Shown here piece by piece: positions 29,401 to 50,619 of a stretch of DNA of 64,000 nucleotides. The stretch comes from Phaseolus vulgaris. Taxonomy: Eukaryota > Streptophyta > Magnoliopsida > Fabales > Fabaceae. The stretch covers positions 4,114,791 through 4,178,790 of the forward strand of contig NC_023753.2 in NCBI RefSeq assembly GCF_000499845.2. Reading direction: 5' to 3'. The first letter of the stretch is position 1. Each line of letters starts with the position of its first letter. The position numbers were made by a program, and so were the translations under genes. The notes below the pieces were generated by a model, which did no database searches, was not told the origin of the DNA, and saw only the letters and a program-made list of their open reading frames with translations.

Positions 29401-31290
29401 AAGTCTCATCTCCCTATTAGAAACAATATCAGTTTATTACTTAGGTTAAGTTTCTCACTCATTTCTCTTTCATTTTTTAAAAGGAAATTAAAAAAAAATC
29501 AGGTTGGATTTCCGTTAACAGATAAATGAATTTCAATACAATTTTTTCAATTTTTTTAAAAATTGAAATAAAAGGGAACGAAAATCTAATGATATTCTGA
29601 AGAAGTTATTTGAATAATATTTTTAAAGTAGATATATTTTGAGAAAAAAAAAAATCACCCTGCGTGCTTTAGTTTAAACTTGTCTTCGACATTACGAGCC
29701 ATTGCCCCCATCTCTATTCTTTAGGAAGTTTGTGGATTCCTGAACGTTTTTCTGTATGAATTATCTTAAGAAGTAATATAGAAATCTAAACAATAACAAG
29801 TTTTTTAAAAATTTTCAATATGAGTTATACAAGTTATAAAAACTTATGTAATTTTTTTTTTCAAAATTAGTTATTATATAATTAATATTGAATTATACTT
29901 GTAATATTGATTAAAAATATAAAGATTAAATATATTTTATATTTTTACGTAAAATTGATTTTTTTCCTAATTTAAACTTTAGATGTTCTAACTAGTTAAT
30001 TATTTTATTTCAGCTTTCGGCATTCCTTTTTCCACACTGTAAGGTGTTGCTTTCAGTCGACATGAGGTTGTCTTAATTGCCTATGCTCTCAGTAACCTTT
30101 CTCGATCTCCACCCCCGACACGATGTTTGATTAATTAATTATTATTACCATATAATATGAGAACCTAGAAATTTTTGGTCTCCACATTTATGTATTATTT
30201 TATTTTGCATGTTGACGTTGATTGGATAACAAATTTAAAAGTTGCTTAAAAATGTATAGTTACTTACTAACGAACTCTATCTTAAAAATAAAAAATATTA
30301 TTGTGATACATAGTTCTTACCTAAAATCCTTAAATTAATATAATTTTTTTAAAATAAATTGTTTTTATTCAAATTATAATCACAAAATATATAAAATATT
30401 TAAATTCATAAATTAAGAATTATAATATATTTATTTTAACAATTAATATTTATAAATATTTATATTTTAATATAAAATATTATTGGAACGTGACATTTAT
30501 CACCGATATTAAATAAAATATATGAAAGATACATTATAAGGTGTGTACTAATAATATTTTTTTTAAACTGTTCAAATAGGTAATTCAAGATTCAATATGA
30601 TTAATTTTGGCACTATCTCCATTATTTTTAGTATAAAGTTTATCATGACGAAAAATATTTTTAAAATTGAAAAAGTACTATAGAAATTAATGTATTAAAT
30701 CTCAAATAAAAAATTAAAAATCCCACAATGAACAAGTTAACAAAAATTGAAGAACATAACACAGAAAATTGAATTTAAAAAAACCTAACAATATTTTTTA
30801 GAGTCTAACACTCCCAGAATTAATCCCAACACCTTTAAATGGAGTGCGAGGGAGCGTCGAGTTCGGACTCGAGACTAGAGGTGTTGGATCAGTGACGACG
30901 AGTAGCTAAGTTACAAATTGAAAAGAGTGCAAAGAGAGAAAGTGAAATGCAATATACAAAAAGAAAGCAAAATAGAAAAGAGTCGGAATTTTAAGGATGG
31001 TGAAAAAGTAATCATCATTATTTCAAACACTTATATGGTAATTCTTTTAGGATTGTCATCCTTTTCTATTTTCTATTTTTTTTTTCTCGATGATTTTTAT
31101 TTGACTTGATATATTTTATCATTTTTGACAATGATCTAATTCCAACCATCTTTGAAAATTTTATATTTATTTTAAAAAAAAGTCACCACATTCTCTTCTC
31201 TTTGATATAGTAACTTTATAATTACCATTACGTCTTTAATTGACTATGTTCTTACGGGCCTAGAAGCAAAACTTCTTTCTGTAAAATATG

Positions 31291-31326
31291 TTTAGGGTTT
31301 AGGACCCTAAACCCTAAACCCTAAAA
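31291..31326. repeat. Interstitial plant telomere-type repeat, head to head
   Basis: TTTAGGGTTTAGG is followed at once by CCCTAAACCCTAAACCCTAAA, so two TTTAGGG-type tracts meet in opposite orientation. The same 11-mer TAAAATATGTT overlaps both edges (31282-31292 and 31322-31332). The block lies about 240 bp 3' of the CRK ending at 31570. Confidence 0.8.
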
Positions 31327-31569
31327 TATGTTGACTTCAAAGAATTTCAATCTATTACCACTAAATTCACACATAATAAAAGCTTAAACAATATCGAAAT
31401 CAAATGTAATATATCTCAATTTTTATTTCACCAAGAAGAAGAAAAAAGAAAATTGATGAATTCAGTTACGTCTAAATAAAGCTATTAATTAGTATGGTAG
31501 AGGTCATCTAAATGCATATTCAACATTAGAAATATAAGTAAAAATGTTATCAAACATTGAAGTAACTTA

Positions 31570-34500
31570 TTATCGAGGATAATATGTACTAATGGACATC
31601 TCGTTAACAGAAAAGTGTTCTGTAGATGTTTTTGTATCCATCTTGTCCTCTAAGAAAAATGCCGGTTCTTGTGGGGATGGAAATTCAAGTGTGTGACGAC
31701 CATCAAGATATGAAACAACATCTGCTATTGTAGGTCTAATACTTTTCTTTTCTTGAACATATAATAAACTAATATGAATACACTTAATTACTTCATTTTT
31801 AGAATAATTTTCTTCCAAAAGTGGGTCTATTATGCTCAATTGTGTTTTCTCTTTCCATTTTCTCCAAACCTGCAATGATTTATGAAATAATAATATTTTA
31901 AATTTCATATTTCTTAACATTTAAATTAACTGAATTTGACTTTCATAAATATGAGTAACAAGTAAAAAAAAATAACTATTATACTCACATAGCTCAAGAG
32001 TCCATTTGGCATGTATTGTGATTCATGAAAATTTATGTTCTTTTTTCCTGTAACAATCTCCAAAATCATAACTCCAAAACTAAAAATATCTGATTTCTCA
32101 GAAAATTGTCCAAACATTGCATATTCGGGAGACATATAACCACTACAAGAAAAAAAAAGTATAAATTAGTCAAAATATATCATGTAAAAAAGTGACTAGG
32201 AGATGTTGATGGAATTTTGTAACTTACTATGTTCCAACTATTCGTTTGGTCTTTCCATGATCTTGGTCTATTTCCATAATTTTGGCCATACCAAAATCTG
32301 ATATCCTAGGATTCATATTTTTATCCAATAAAATATTGCTAGGTTTGATATCACGATGTATAACTTTAAGTCGAGAATGTTCATGCAAATAAAGAATTCC
32401 TTGAGCAATTCCTTCTATAATTTTGAAACGTTGAGACCAACTCAATGTCTTTTGTTGATTACCTGCAAAGTCTGTTTAATGAATGGAAAAAAATAAGTAA
32501 CACATGTTTAAAATGTTATCATATAATGTATGCAAAAATGTTGAATTTCAAGATTTTAAGATCAAGCATCAAACCAAATAAAAATTTATCAAGACTCCCG
32601 TTGTGCATGAATTTGTATATAAGTATCTTCTCTTGTGCGGCTAGACAAAACCCTATTAATTCCACGAGGTTCCTGTGTTGTAATTTGGCTATTAATAAAA
32701 CTTCATTCTTAAATTCAATGGAACCTTGTGTAGAACTTTGTGATAATCTTTTTACTCCGATATGTAGTCCACATGAAAGGATACCCTGAAAATATACAAC
32801 ATTATTAAAGTACGAAATATAATTATATATAAGTTTTAATTAAGCACTTAGTAAATTAAAAATGAGTTTCTGCTTAAAAAAAATTATTCTATTGATTATT
32901 ACAAATATTTGTTATTATTTTTAAGTATCATGTTGTTTGATTTTTATTCTCAATAAGATTATATATATGATCATTACTTTCGTCTTCTCATCTCAACTAA
33001 TTTATTTTTATTTTTATTTGTATCTTTTCCAATTCACTCTAAAAAGATAAGAGAAATGAGTTGACCAACTAGTAAGAGGAGATTGTAGAAAAAAGAAATA
33101 AGTTGATCACTAAATTAGAGATAAAAAGATGAAAGTAACAATCATGTCCCTTAGCTACAAGAATCAAACAACATATTACTTAGATAAAAGTAAAAATTAT
33201 TTTAAACATTTGATAGAATTTTTTTTTAATAAAAATTAATTAGAAATATTTAAATTTATGAAATACTTAAAACTTAATTAAGTAAAATCATAAAATAAAA
33301 AGTTATCACATTTTTCTTACCTTGTAAACTTCTCCAAAACCACCTTTTCCAATCTTGTTTTCATTTGAAAAGTTATTTGTTGCTGCTTCAATTATAGCTA
33401 AATCAAATTGTAACCCTTCCAAAGTCACACTTTCTTGACCAACTAGACAAGGATATGGCAAATTGTTAAGTTTGCAAACTTTTTTAGCACTTATAACTGC
33501 ATAGTTACATATTAAAATGTTGTTACAATCATAATACTTACAGTTTTCTTTTAAAAGAATCTTATACTTGCGCTTTCTTGCTCTTCTCCATAAGAAATAA
33601 CAGTGAAAAGAGATCAGCATTGTCAAAACGAGAAGAATGACAACTGTGAAAATTGATCCTGGTGAACCCATTTTAATTCCTACACACGAAATTGATGTGT
33701 TATTCTGATGCCAAACTAACAATTGTTAAAGGATTCACCATATCAATTTTTGCCTTGTAGGGTAAGAAAAAGGGTTTACCTTGCCTCGTCTAGTGTAAAA
33801 ATACAAAACATTTATTCAAAAGAATTACAAATATTAACAGATAGAAATTAAAATCATTTATTAACAAACACCAAATTATTATTAAGAGTATGAATTACCT
33901 CAGTCTTTGTTTAAAAAAATTAAGGCTAAAATAGAGTTTTACTTATTTTTTGTTTGTTTGTTTTAGCCTCCTAATAAAATTATAAAGTTTATTTTGGTCA
34001 TTATTTTTGGAGTGTATGGATGAAAGAAAAGGAGATAAAGAGAGAAAATAACTTCAAGAGAAGATATACTGAAATAAAGATAGAGATAAAATGAAAAAAG
34101 GTAAGATAACAAATAAATACATAATTATAGTAATTCTTTCTATATCCATTACGAGGAGGGAAATTTTTATGTAAATCTCACTTCTTGTTCATACAAAATA
34201 AATTAAAATAATAATTTTCTCACATTTTCTCAGCTATATACATTCTTTTTTATTAACCGACACAGTATTCTCTTAATTTCTTTGGAGGGACCAGATACTT
34301 TGATATCAATTTTATATTATTAACCTACAATAATTTTTATTAATATTTTTAAATTCAATAATTTAATTTAATATTTTATTAATATATGAAGTTATTAAAT
34401 GGAACTGTCTCCGAGTTCCACGTTAGAGTAAGTAGAAACATGTCATTATTACTTAATAGTTGAAGTCGCGTTACCAAACAAGTTATCTATTGAATGGACG

Positions 34501-35601
34501 AAAATGAATGCTGGTTTGGTTTAACCTGCTGAATGCTCACTGAGTCTATCAAAGCATGATAAAGAAAATTATGCAATGTTAATTTGGAGGAAACTTATGG
34601 GAAAATACTTTTAGAAGAAACTTATAAAAAATTATTTTACTAAAATTAATTCATATATATATATAAATAATTAACTATAAGATTTAAAAAGAATATAATT
34701 TCTATAAATTTATTCATACATAAATTAATTTTAAATTGTAAAGATTTTTTCAAAAATAAGTTTGTTGAAACATTTGGCATGAGAGTTTACCAGAAGGTTT
34801 TGATTCTTGGATGGCATTAACGTCTCTGTAGAAATGTCTTGTACCAAACATCAAAGTGCAGCTGGGATATAGAACCATTCCACCTATCCTTCCAAGGCAG
34901 CACAAAGGAATATCTCTCATAATATCACCCAAACAGTTACTGCAATCTTCGCTTGATAGATCTGGCGTGCACTGAACAAGAGTATGAATCTTCTGAGACC
35001 CAAACACGGTAGCGTTTTTTGTTGCAAACTTCATGGTGCCTGCGGGACCAGCGTTCGCTGCCTCACCCACAGCATCACTCAGCGTTTTGGATAACAACCA
35101 GAACCCATAGCTTCCTTTCTCATTTCTTGAATTCGTTACGTGGGAACCCATGAAGTTGAACCTTGGCCACTCCTCCAAGGTGGAGAAAAAACACCGATTG
35201 GAATAACGAACCAAACATTCGTGGTACCAAATCAAGGCCTCTTTGGAGATGGGACACACTCTGGATATTTGTTCGGCTGCAGTTCTAACGCACTCTTGGC
35301 ACGTGCGGTTGCTGACATCGCCGCGGCACATGAAGGAGGCGTAAATGATTTCGCTGCCGTCTCCACCACCCGTTGTGGTGTTGAAGAATTGCGCAGTGGT
35401 GGCATGGGAAGATAGGGACGTGAGGAGCGTTCGAAGGTTGGTTTCGTAGGCGGTGTTTGGAGTGAAGGTTTTGTTGCTTGAGCAACTGTGATTGAGGTAG
35501 TAAATTTCAGTGGCTTCGGTTATGGAAAAATTGAAGAAGAACCCCAAAAAGAAAACGTAAACGAGTAACGACATGTTCGTGGTGTTTGTTGAGAGAAACA
35601 A
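31570..35601 (-). CDS. CRK with two DUF26 domains and a kinase, seven exons; some diverged residues
   Basis: Exons 34791-35601, 33542-33679, 33321-33442, 32575-32785, 32228-32462, 31989-32142 and 31570-31869 join into 657 codons (656 aa). A second Met at 35574 (MSLLVYVF) is an equally good start before the signal peptide. DUF26-1 [16 protein letters not shown]26-2 [13 protein letters not shown] with PLCC and an unusual LMFGTRHF end in place of RYELYPF. Helix in [17 protein letters not shown]. Kinase: [16 protein letters not shown] (usually AVKRL; the Lys is kept), [20 protein letters not shown]. In the C-lobe, LLCVQENP of the paralogues is LLYVQEKK. Exon 4 uses a GTTTGA donor. Intron 3 (32786-33320) carries a foldback MITE-like insertion. 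The frame is intact, but the changes suggest relaxed constraint. Confidence 0.88.
32921..33183. mobile_element. Foldback MITE-like element in intron 3 of the 31.6-35.6 kb CRK
   Basis: AAGTATCATGTTGTTTGATT near 32923 is inverted near 33162-33181 (complement AAGTAATATGTTGTTTGATT), and similarity of the two arms continues inward through ATGATCATTACTTTC / ATGATTGTTACTTTC. There is no coding capacity. A TTA-like target site is possible on the left but not cleanly duplicated, so the superfamily is uncertain (PIF/Harbinger-like is a guess). Confidence 0.5.
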
Positions 35602-36903
35602 TGTAAGAAGAGATGAATGAAATTCATGTAGACAACAAAAGATTCTAATACTTCAGGTCTTTCAATTTGTCAAACTCGTGGGAAAAGACTTTTCCTAAGA
35701 TAACATGAAGAAATAATTTTAGACCACGCAAAGTATTTTAGTTGAACAGAGAACCCACCATTTTGACCGTTACATGTGTATCTTATACTCCATTACTTTC
35801 AAGGATTTAATAAAGGTATTAAGAAATTCAGACAATATTTTAAATTTATAAAAATATTATTTAATTTTAAATTAATTACTCATTTATTTTTATTGTATAT
35901 TATTTTTTTTATTGAGGATAGTCTTAAAAAAAATTTAATAGACTCTTAATTTTATAGAACGACATCCAATTTAAGGTATTTATTTAAAACATCATATACA
36001 AAATGAAACCAAAAAGGTTTATCTCATAACAAAACGAAAAAAAAATGGTTATAATATTTTATTTTTTTAATCGAATTATTCTTTAGGAATTTCAAATTCA
36101 AAACATAAGGGAAAAGTCTTTTTTAGATATCAAATGCAAAAACGTAATTTTATCTAAAATACTGTATTAATACACACACACACACAATAATACTGTATTA
36201 ATAATGTAAGAATATATTTATGTGATAATTAAATGTAATTTGAGTTTAATTTGTAACTGATTTTTTATGTGCTAAAAATATTATGTAATCTGTGTTGGTT
36301 TTAGTTTTGGATGGGGAGTTGTACATTTTCAATTGGCGGGTGAAAACATAATAATAAGATTGGTGGTGTTTATAAAGAAATTAGATTGAGCTTGAGTTTG
36401 TTAGACTAAAACAGATTATTAAAATTAAAGAAAATTACTGGGATAGTAAAGGAAAAGAGAGGTGTGGTTAGTCTTTTAGGTGGTACTAATAGTCAAAGTA
36501 GATGGGCTTGGAATAGTAGTTGATTGATAAGCCTATAGGCTAAAATAGATAAAATAAAAAGTGGAATGTTCCGCGAGTTGAAAATAGAAAGAGTGAAGTT
36601 TCTTTCTAGCTTACAAAGTATAATCAATAGCTTTTTTTCCTAATCTCTTTTTTCTATCACTTTATAAAATTAATTTTCTATTTAATAATTTTATATAGTA
36701 AATATTAAAAAACAAATTTATCATAACTAAAAAACCAAAAAATAAAGTAAAAATAAATTTTAAAATCCCCACAACCAACTAACTATAGCATTGAATTTCC
36801 TTGTATTCTCAAACATTAACTAATAGTAAGGGATTTATAATATGCAATACCCATTTTACTAAATAATACCTAAAAAGATAAATTTTATGAAAATTATGAT
36901 GCG

Positions 36904-36935
<32 letters not shown>

Positions 36936-37343
36936 GGATATTAAAAAATTATGGACGGCTATGTATGTTCTTCCAAGACAATTTTAACCGGCCGGCAAAG
37001 ATTTGACCTATGCCAGCATAAATATGACAATTGAAGTTTAATACAATTTAAAACTAACAAGTAGATAAAAATTAAAATTATCAAAGTAAACTTGCTATGA
37101 AATATATACACATAAAAAAATATTTACAAAATTCATATCGAACATTAAGAGAAGAGACAATTTAGAAAAGAAAGGGGTAATATTTCATTTACATGACCAG
37201 TGATTTTACATATGAATAGGAAAATCAATAAAAAAATATTTTATAATCATCTAAACCATCCTTTCAAAATTATCATATCCTTTCTGAAGTTAACAAAGGA
37301 AGGATATCTATACAGTAAATAGATTTATAATAAAAGTAAACTA
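35602..37343. other. Intergenic region with microsatellites; no gene recognised
   Basis: AT-rich. An (AC)n tract at about 36172-36187 is flanked on both sides by AATACTGTATTAATA. A TA/AT tract lies at about 36909-36935. A GGTCAA W-box core (TTGACC on the plus strand) near 35763 lies about 160 bp upstream of the CRK starting at 35601. Nothing else is supported. Confidence 0.65.
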
Positions 37344-41138
<3,795 letters not shown>

Positions 41139-41171
41139 GGATTTGTTCTTTGTGACGATGCAGAGTTTCAT

Positions 41172-44100
41172 TTCATAAGACTAAGGTGGGGAACTTTTTT
41201 AATTTTCATATTTCAATCATGACAAGGACTTTTACTTAAACCACCAACTTTCTTACGGGGAAATCGGTATTAGTTAATGCAAGTAAATGAGTAGTTAAAT
41301 AATTTCCTGAGGATGTACAACGGACGGAATCCCTTATGCTATTCCATTTGGAGTTCGCCAAAATAAATACTATTTTTCTATAAAGTCATGCTCATAATAT
41401 ATATTAAGAGTTTGATTATGAGTAAAGCGTTTTTCAAAAAAAAAAAATAATAATTGAGTTTATCTTTTCATTAATTAAGTTTTTTTTTTCAACACTCAAG
41501 ATCGGTTAAATTCTGAAAAAGTCATTGATCCAATTTCAAGAAAATGAAAAAATTTCAGAAGATATTCCGACGCTCAAACCAGTAAAAACATAAAATGTAA
41601 TTATTATATTGTAAAATATTAATTGAAAGTACTTTCTTATATTATGTCTTATGTAAATTGTGTTTTTTTTTTTATATAAGATAGTGTTTTCTCCTTTCTT
41701 CTTATATCTGATCTTATTATTGATTTAATTTAATAATAAATATTGTCTCTTATATAAAATTAATTATCCAATCCTTAATTAATGTTTAATTAATGTTGAT
41801 ATGAGGTTAATATTTTTAACAAAGATCCAACAATCTATTTATACACAATATTAAATTGGACCATAATACTACATTTCCTTAACCAAGTTTACTTTTACTA
41901 TCTCCTAACAACACATAACACTACATTTTTCTATTTCTTACGTAGCAGATGAACGAGGAATACCTAATTCTTTATAATAATAGTATAATCTCATTGTACT
42001 AGTAAAACTACATATAGCTTTGGTTTTTTAAAATTAAACAACTATAGTCATCCTAATGGATGAATTAGTGATGACATTTTAAGATTTAAGAGTTAAATAT
42101 TTAATAAAGGATCTTTAGAGATTAAAGACGCAATTTTACTAAAATGTTAAACTTTATTATAATTAATAAATATAAGAAATTTTAAATAATCTTTAAAAAT
42201 TGCATTATATTTATACGAGGTCATTCAAGATTTTTTTAAAATATATTATGTATCTGTTCTGATCGTGAATCCTTGGTCACCCTCATTAAACACTGGTACC
42301 TTATACAACAACTATATAAAATTGTCCACATAGTCACTCTGAGGAGACTTTTATAGTCTATCTTTCATCACTCCCAATAACTTCCCATTGGAATTTTGAG
42401 TTCGATGAGTATCAGAAACACTTCGTTGTCCATTTCCTACAAAACCAACAAAAAAAGTAGTTGTGTGTACTAAAATATGTTTTACGGCTTAATTATTAGT
42501 TTTTAAATTCTTAATTAGGACTTTTGATCCCTTTTATTTTAAAATTCCATGTTTTTCTTATTTATTATAATTAAATCTATGTCATTTTCACGTAAGACAT
42601 AAAAAACACTAAAATTCCAAGATGGTTTAAAAGGTTATTTTTTTATTCAATTTCAAACAATGAAAATAATATTTAAAAAAGTTAAATGGCTAAAGAAATA
42701 AAAATATTAGTTATTTTATTTAAAAACATATAGAATAAAAATAAATTATAGAGCTATTTGATCTAAAGAGAGAAATATTAAATTATGTAAAATGTTATTA
42801 TATCCTTAGAAAGTTTATATGTAAACTATGGTAATAAAACGTAGGAGTTATAAACTTTCCTCTTTGAATCATTAAAATTGAGATAACCTGGTATATGATT
42901 TTTTATCTCAATAAGTCGTGTCATTTTTTATATCAGTAAAAATCGTGTCATATATATATATTAAAAACATATTTAATAATGCAAATTATATATTACAATT
43001 AATTAATATATCTAATTGGATAATTTTATTTTATTTTACTTTCATATATTAAATTATGAAATTATAATTAACAATTAAAACTTAATTTATAAGTATTTAT
43101 AACTACAATATTATTGTATATGTTTATATTTCAAATAATATAATATTAAAATAATATTACTTTAAAGTTTTTTTTATTTTAATAAATTGTATATTTTTAT
43201 ACTTCAAACAATATATCATTTAAATGATAATTTTTTATTTTAATAAATGAATTTTAAATTTTACATGAATAATATATGCTTTGTGACTCTAATAAATTTT
43301 CTTAATCTGAATCAAATTTCTCTCACACACAACACACATACAAAAGTACAATATTTAAAGATATTTCATTAAAAAGTAAATAAAAAATTACAAGAGATAA
43401 AAATAATAGAAAATGGATAAAAATAATGCAACAAAATTTATCAAAATTTAAATTACTTATTTTTTATTTTTTTTAAACCGAATAATATGAACTTATTTTT
43501 ATCTATACGTATTATTTTGATACCTTAAATCAATCTATATACATACAATGAAAAACCTGAATTTTTTCTGTATCTATTATAGTTGTTATTATTGTTATAG
43601 TTTTTTAAATTTTATTCTATTTTAAACGTTTGTAATTTAGTTTGGTTTTTTTAAACACGAATTCATTTCTATCAAATTGATAATAGTAGTTACTATAATC
43701 TATACTATATAAAAGATTTTTCATTATAATTATTTTCTGTGTATATAAATTTGTTCCTATTTTATTTTATTGTTTTATTTATTTTCTATTTTATAAATAT
43801 TTATTAAATAATTAATTTTTTTTATAATTAATTGAAAATTATTTATTTTATTTTTAATACTAATATAGTTTCATTTCATAAAAATAATTATCAATTTTAA
43901 ACTATAAATGTGGAGTCATAGTTTGTCAAAAACAGTTGTGAGTTTTTTTTATATCTTTATCTCTTTTAAAAGTTATAATTTATATTTTTAAATATTATTA
44001 TTTAAAGTTAATTAATTGATAAAAAATTAACACATAAAACAAACAAGGAATGGCTGGTGACAGTAAAATAATATCGTGATCGTTGAAGTGACCCCATGTG

Positions 44101-46050
44101 TTATTAAATAGGAAAAGAAATATCATAAAGATGGGTACGGATAGAAAATTGTCCACACGTTGCATCTGTACTCTTCTTATTTTTTTCCTTGCGCGTCCCT
44201 TACGTTTTCCATCACTATTTGACGTTTCAGAAATATCGTAGGTGGGGGTAAACTTTTTGATGATTTAATTTTTTTATTTCTCAATTACAATTTTCATTCA
44301 TTTATATTTAACTTTTTTTCATTTTTATAATTATCGTTAAAAATATATGCAAACAATTAAACTTATAATACGAATTAAAAGGGCAAAATGATTAAACTAG
44401 AAAAATATTATGACTTTATTTATTTTAATAAAAGATAACAATTTTTCCCACTTTATTCATGTATTATTTGATCATAGATAATATTGATATGTATAGATAT
44501 TAACTATAATTAAAGTGGTATAGAGAGTGCAAAAAAATTCTTAAATTTAATGTTTTAAAGTTTTAAATTGAATATTACTATGCATTTACTTAATGTGGGT
44601 TTGTGACACATTAGTACATTAAAAAAATTAGCAGAAGAAATTATGAAACTATTTTTAACCTAAAATTTCAAAATAAGATTAAGTGTTTACGAGTCTTATT
44701 TTTTAATATATTAATTAATTTTTTTCATTTTTATTTTGTATGGACTTTTGACTTATAATTGAATTTTTAATATTTTTAATCAGACTTTCTACTTTAGTTT
44801 GTTGCCTTTAAAATGCTCAAGAAGTCCTACACTTTTGTGCCTCTTTGGTCTTTTTTTTTTTTTCATTTTATCCTTATGATATTAAATTGTCTTGCAGCAT
44901 AATATTGTATTATATTTAGCGTAGATTTAGACGACACTGATATTTGTTTCTCAGGTAGTGTCCGCAATCAATTTACTCACATTTGTTTTGTAACATAGTG
45001 TCCCCAACGACGACACTAAGTTTAATTATTGTTGGAGATCTCACATCGTCTGGAGATTAAGACATTTCATAATATATAAGTGGGTGCAAACCTCACCTTA
45101 TAAGTTAGTTTTATGATGTTGAGTTAAGCTTAAAGTTCACTTTTTAATATGGTATCAGAGCCATCTCGAGCATATCCTAGTGATTATTTGTTGAACTTAT
45201 TAGGACACCTGCTATCGATCCGTTTATCAGACCACCCATAATATATAGTCCATGTACAAGTTGGTAGCCTCGGCGTGAGGGAGGTGTGTTGGAGATCTCA
45301 CATCGACTAGAGATTAGGACATTTCATAATATATAAGTGGGTGCAAACCTCATCCTATAAGCTGGTTTATGAGGTTGAGTTAGGCTTAAAGTCCAATTCT
45401 TAATAATTATTTAATTTTATATTCAACTCCAAACCTGCGCTATAGTTAAATAATATATTTTTCTTTATGTAGGCTTAGTCAACACTACTTTGTAAATTTG
45501 TGTCCCATTGTAAGCCGTCTATAATGCATAGCCACCAAAAGATCAACATTCATTTCTATTGGGATGCTAAACCCACATTATAATGTGGGTTTAGGGTTTA
45601 GTCCCATGTAACATCTCTTTTTTTTATACTCTACCATTATTATTTCTTGTAGTGTAATATCTAAATTAATTTTTATTTAATGATTTTTAAAAAAATATAT
45701 CTAAGAATAATTTTACAATAATAAAATTTATCTACCTTCATTAATTCAATCAAATATATTACATATATCAATACATTTTTTAAATCCCCTTATTTTCCAT
45801 TAAACTAAACTACATCCTTTTTCATTTATTTTCTTTCTAAATCACTTTAAATCAACCATTCACTTTTCACACCCCAAATCAAACAATAGATAAGACATTA
45901 CAAAAAAGAAAGTCTAATATTTCTTGTAATAAAACAAGTTATTTTATAATGAAATATTTTCAAAATAGTCATATATCCTTATTAAAAATTAAAATTATAA
46001 TAGATGATGACCATCTACTAAGTAAGGATAATTATAATAAAACTTACATA
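41172..46050. other. Long AT-rich gap with a TRIM, an LTR scrap and a palindrome; no gene recognised
   Basis: 41556-41587 (TCCGACGCTCAAACCAGTAAAA) matches an internal piece of the LTR family found at 62170 (minus orientation). A TRIM at 45032-45405 is listed separately. 45569-45592 is a perfect 24-bp palindrome (AAACCCACATTA and its complement), and TTTCTTGTAGTG at 45643-45654 is a CACTA-type terminus with no partner found. 42480-44800 is AT-rich with nothing recognised. Confidence 0.6.
45032..45405 (+). mobile_element. Complete TRIM retrotransposon with target-site duplication
   Basis: Two LTRs of about 118 bp (45032-45149 and 45287-45405) both begin TGTTGGAGATCTCACATCG and end TTAATA. Directly after the left LTR is TGGTATCAGAGCC, the primer-binding site complementary to initiator methionine tRNA. 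A purine-rich GTGAGGGAGGTG precedes the right LTR. ATTAT flanks both ends (45027-45031 and 45406-45410). At 374 bp with no ORF, it is a terminal-repeat retrotransposon in miniature. LTR divergence at several sites shows an old insertion. Confidence 0.88.
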
Positions 46051-50408
<4,358 letters not shown>

Positions 50409-50611
50409 GGATGAGTTCAGAGTCTGGTTCTTTGAGTCTGGTTCATATGATGAGATGGGGTAGAATTTAACGATCACACACAAAGACTTTTATCTATGCT
50501 ACCAAATTTCTCTCGTACCCGTAACTCGGTCACAAGTCTATGATTAATAAATGGTAATGGATTTTATTAAATATTTTCTATAGGATGCTAACAACCGAAT
50601 AATCATGGAGA

Positions 50612-50619
50612 TGACGTCA
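50612..50619. promoter_or_regulatory. TGACGTCA palindrome upstream of the 46-50 kb CRK
   Basis: A perfect TGACGTCA site about 205 bp upstream of the start codon, followed by A so that a TTGACG core also reads on the gene strand. TGACG is the known binding core of TGA-type bZIP factors in salicylate responses. Single occurrence, so support is modest. Confidence 0.35.

Larger units (their letters stand above)
25968..31569. other. Large intergenic gap with repeat fragments; no gene recognised
   Basis: Two short plus-strand ORFs at 26402-26614 and 26678-26944 lie in less AT-rich DNA, but I recognise no domain; on the minus strand this block runs into a poly-A-like stretch and could be the 3' end of an old retroelement. 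27000-27430 has GACACGACACGG / AACACCGATACG words that look repetitive. An LTR fragment (29010-29400) and a telomere-like block (31291-31326) are listed separately. 28680-28810 and 30790-30920 are less AT-rich but not recognised. Confidence 0.6.

Noticed and set aside
45569..45654. A complete CACTA element ending at the TTTCTTGTAGTG terminus
   Set aside because: No matching CACTACAAGAAA start or 3-bp duplication was found upstream, so only the terminus and a palindrome are reported.
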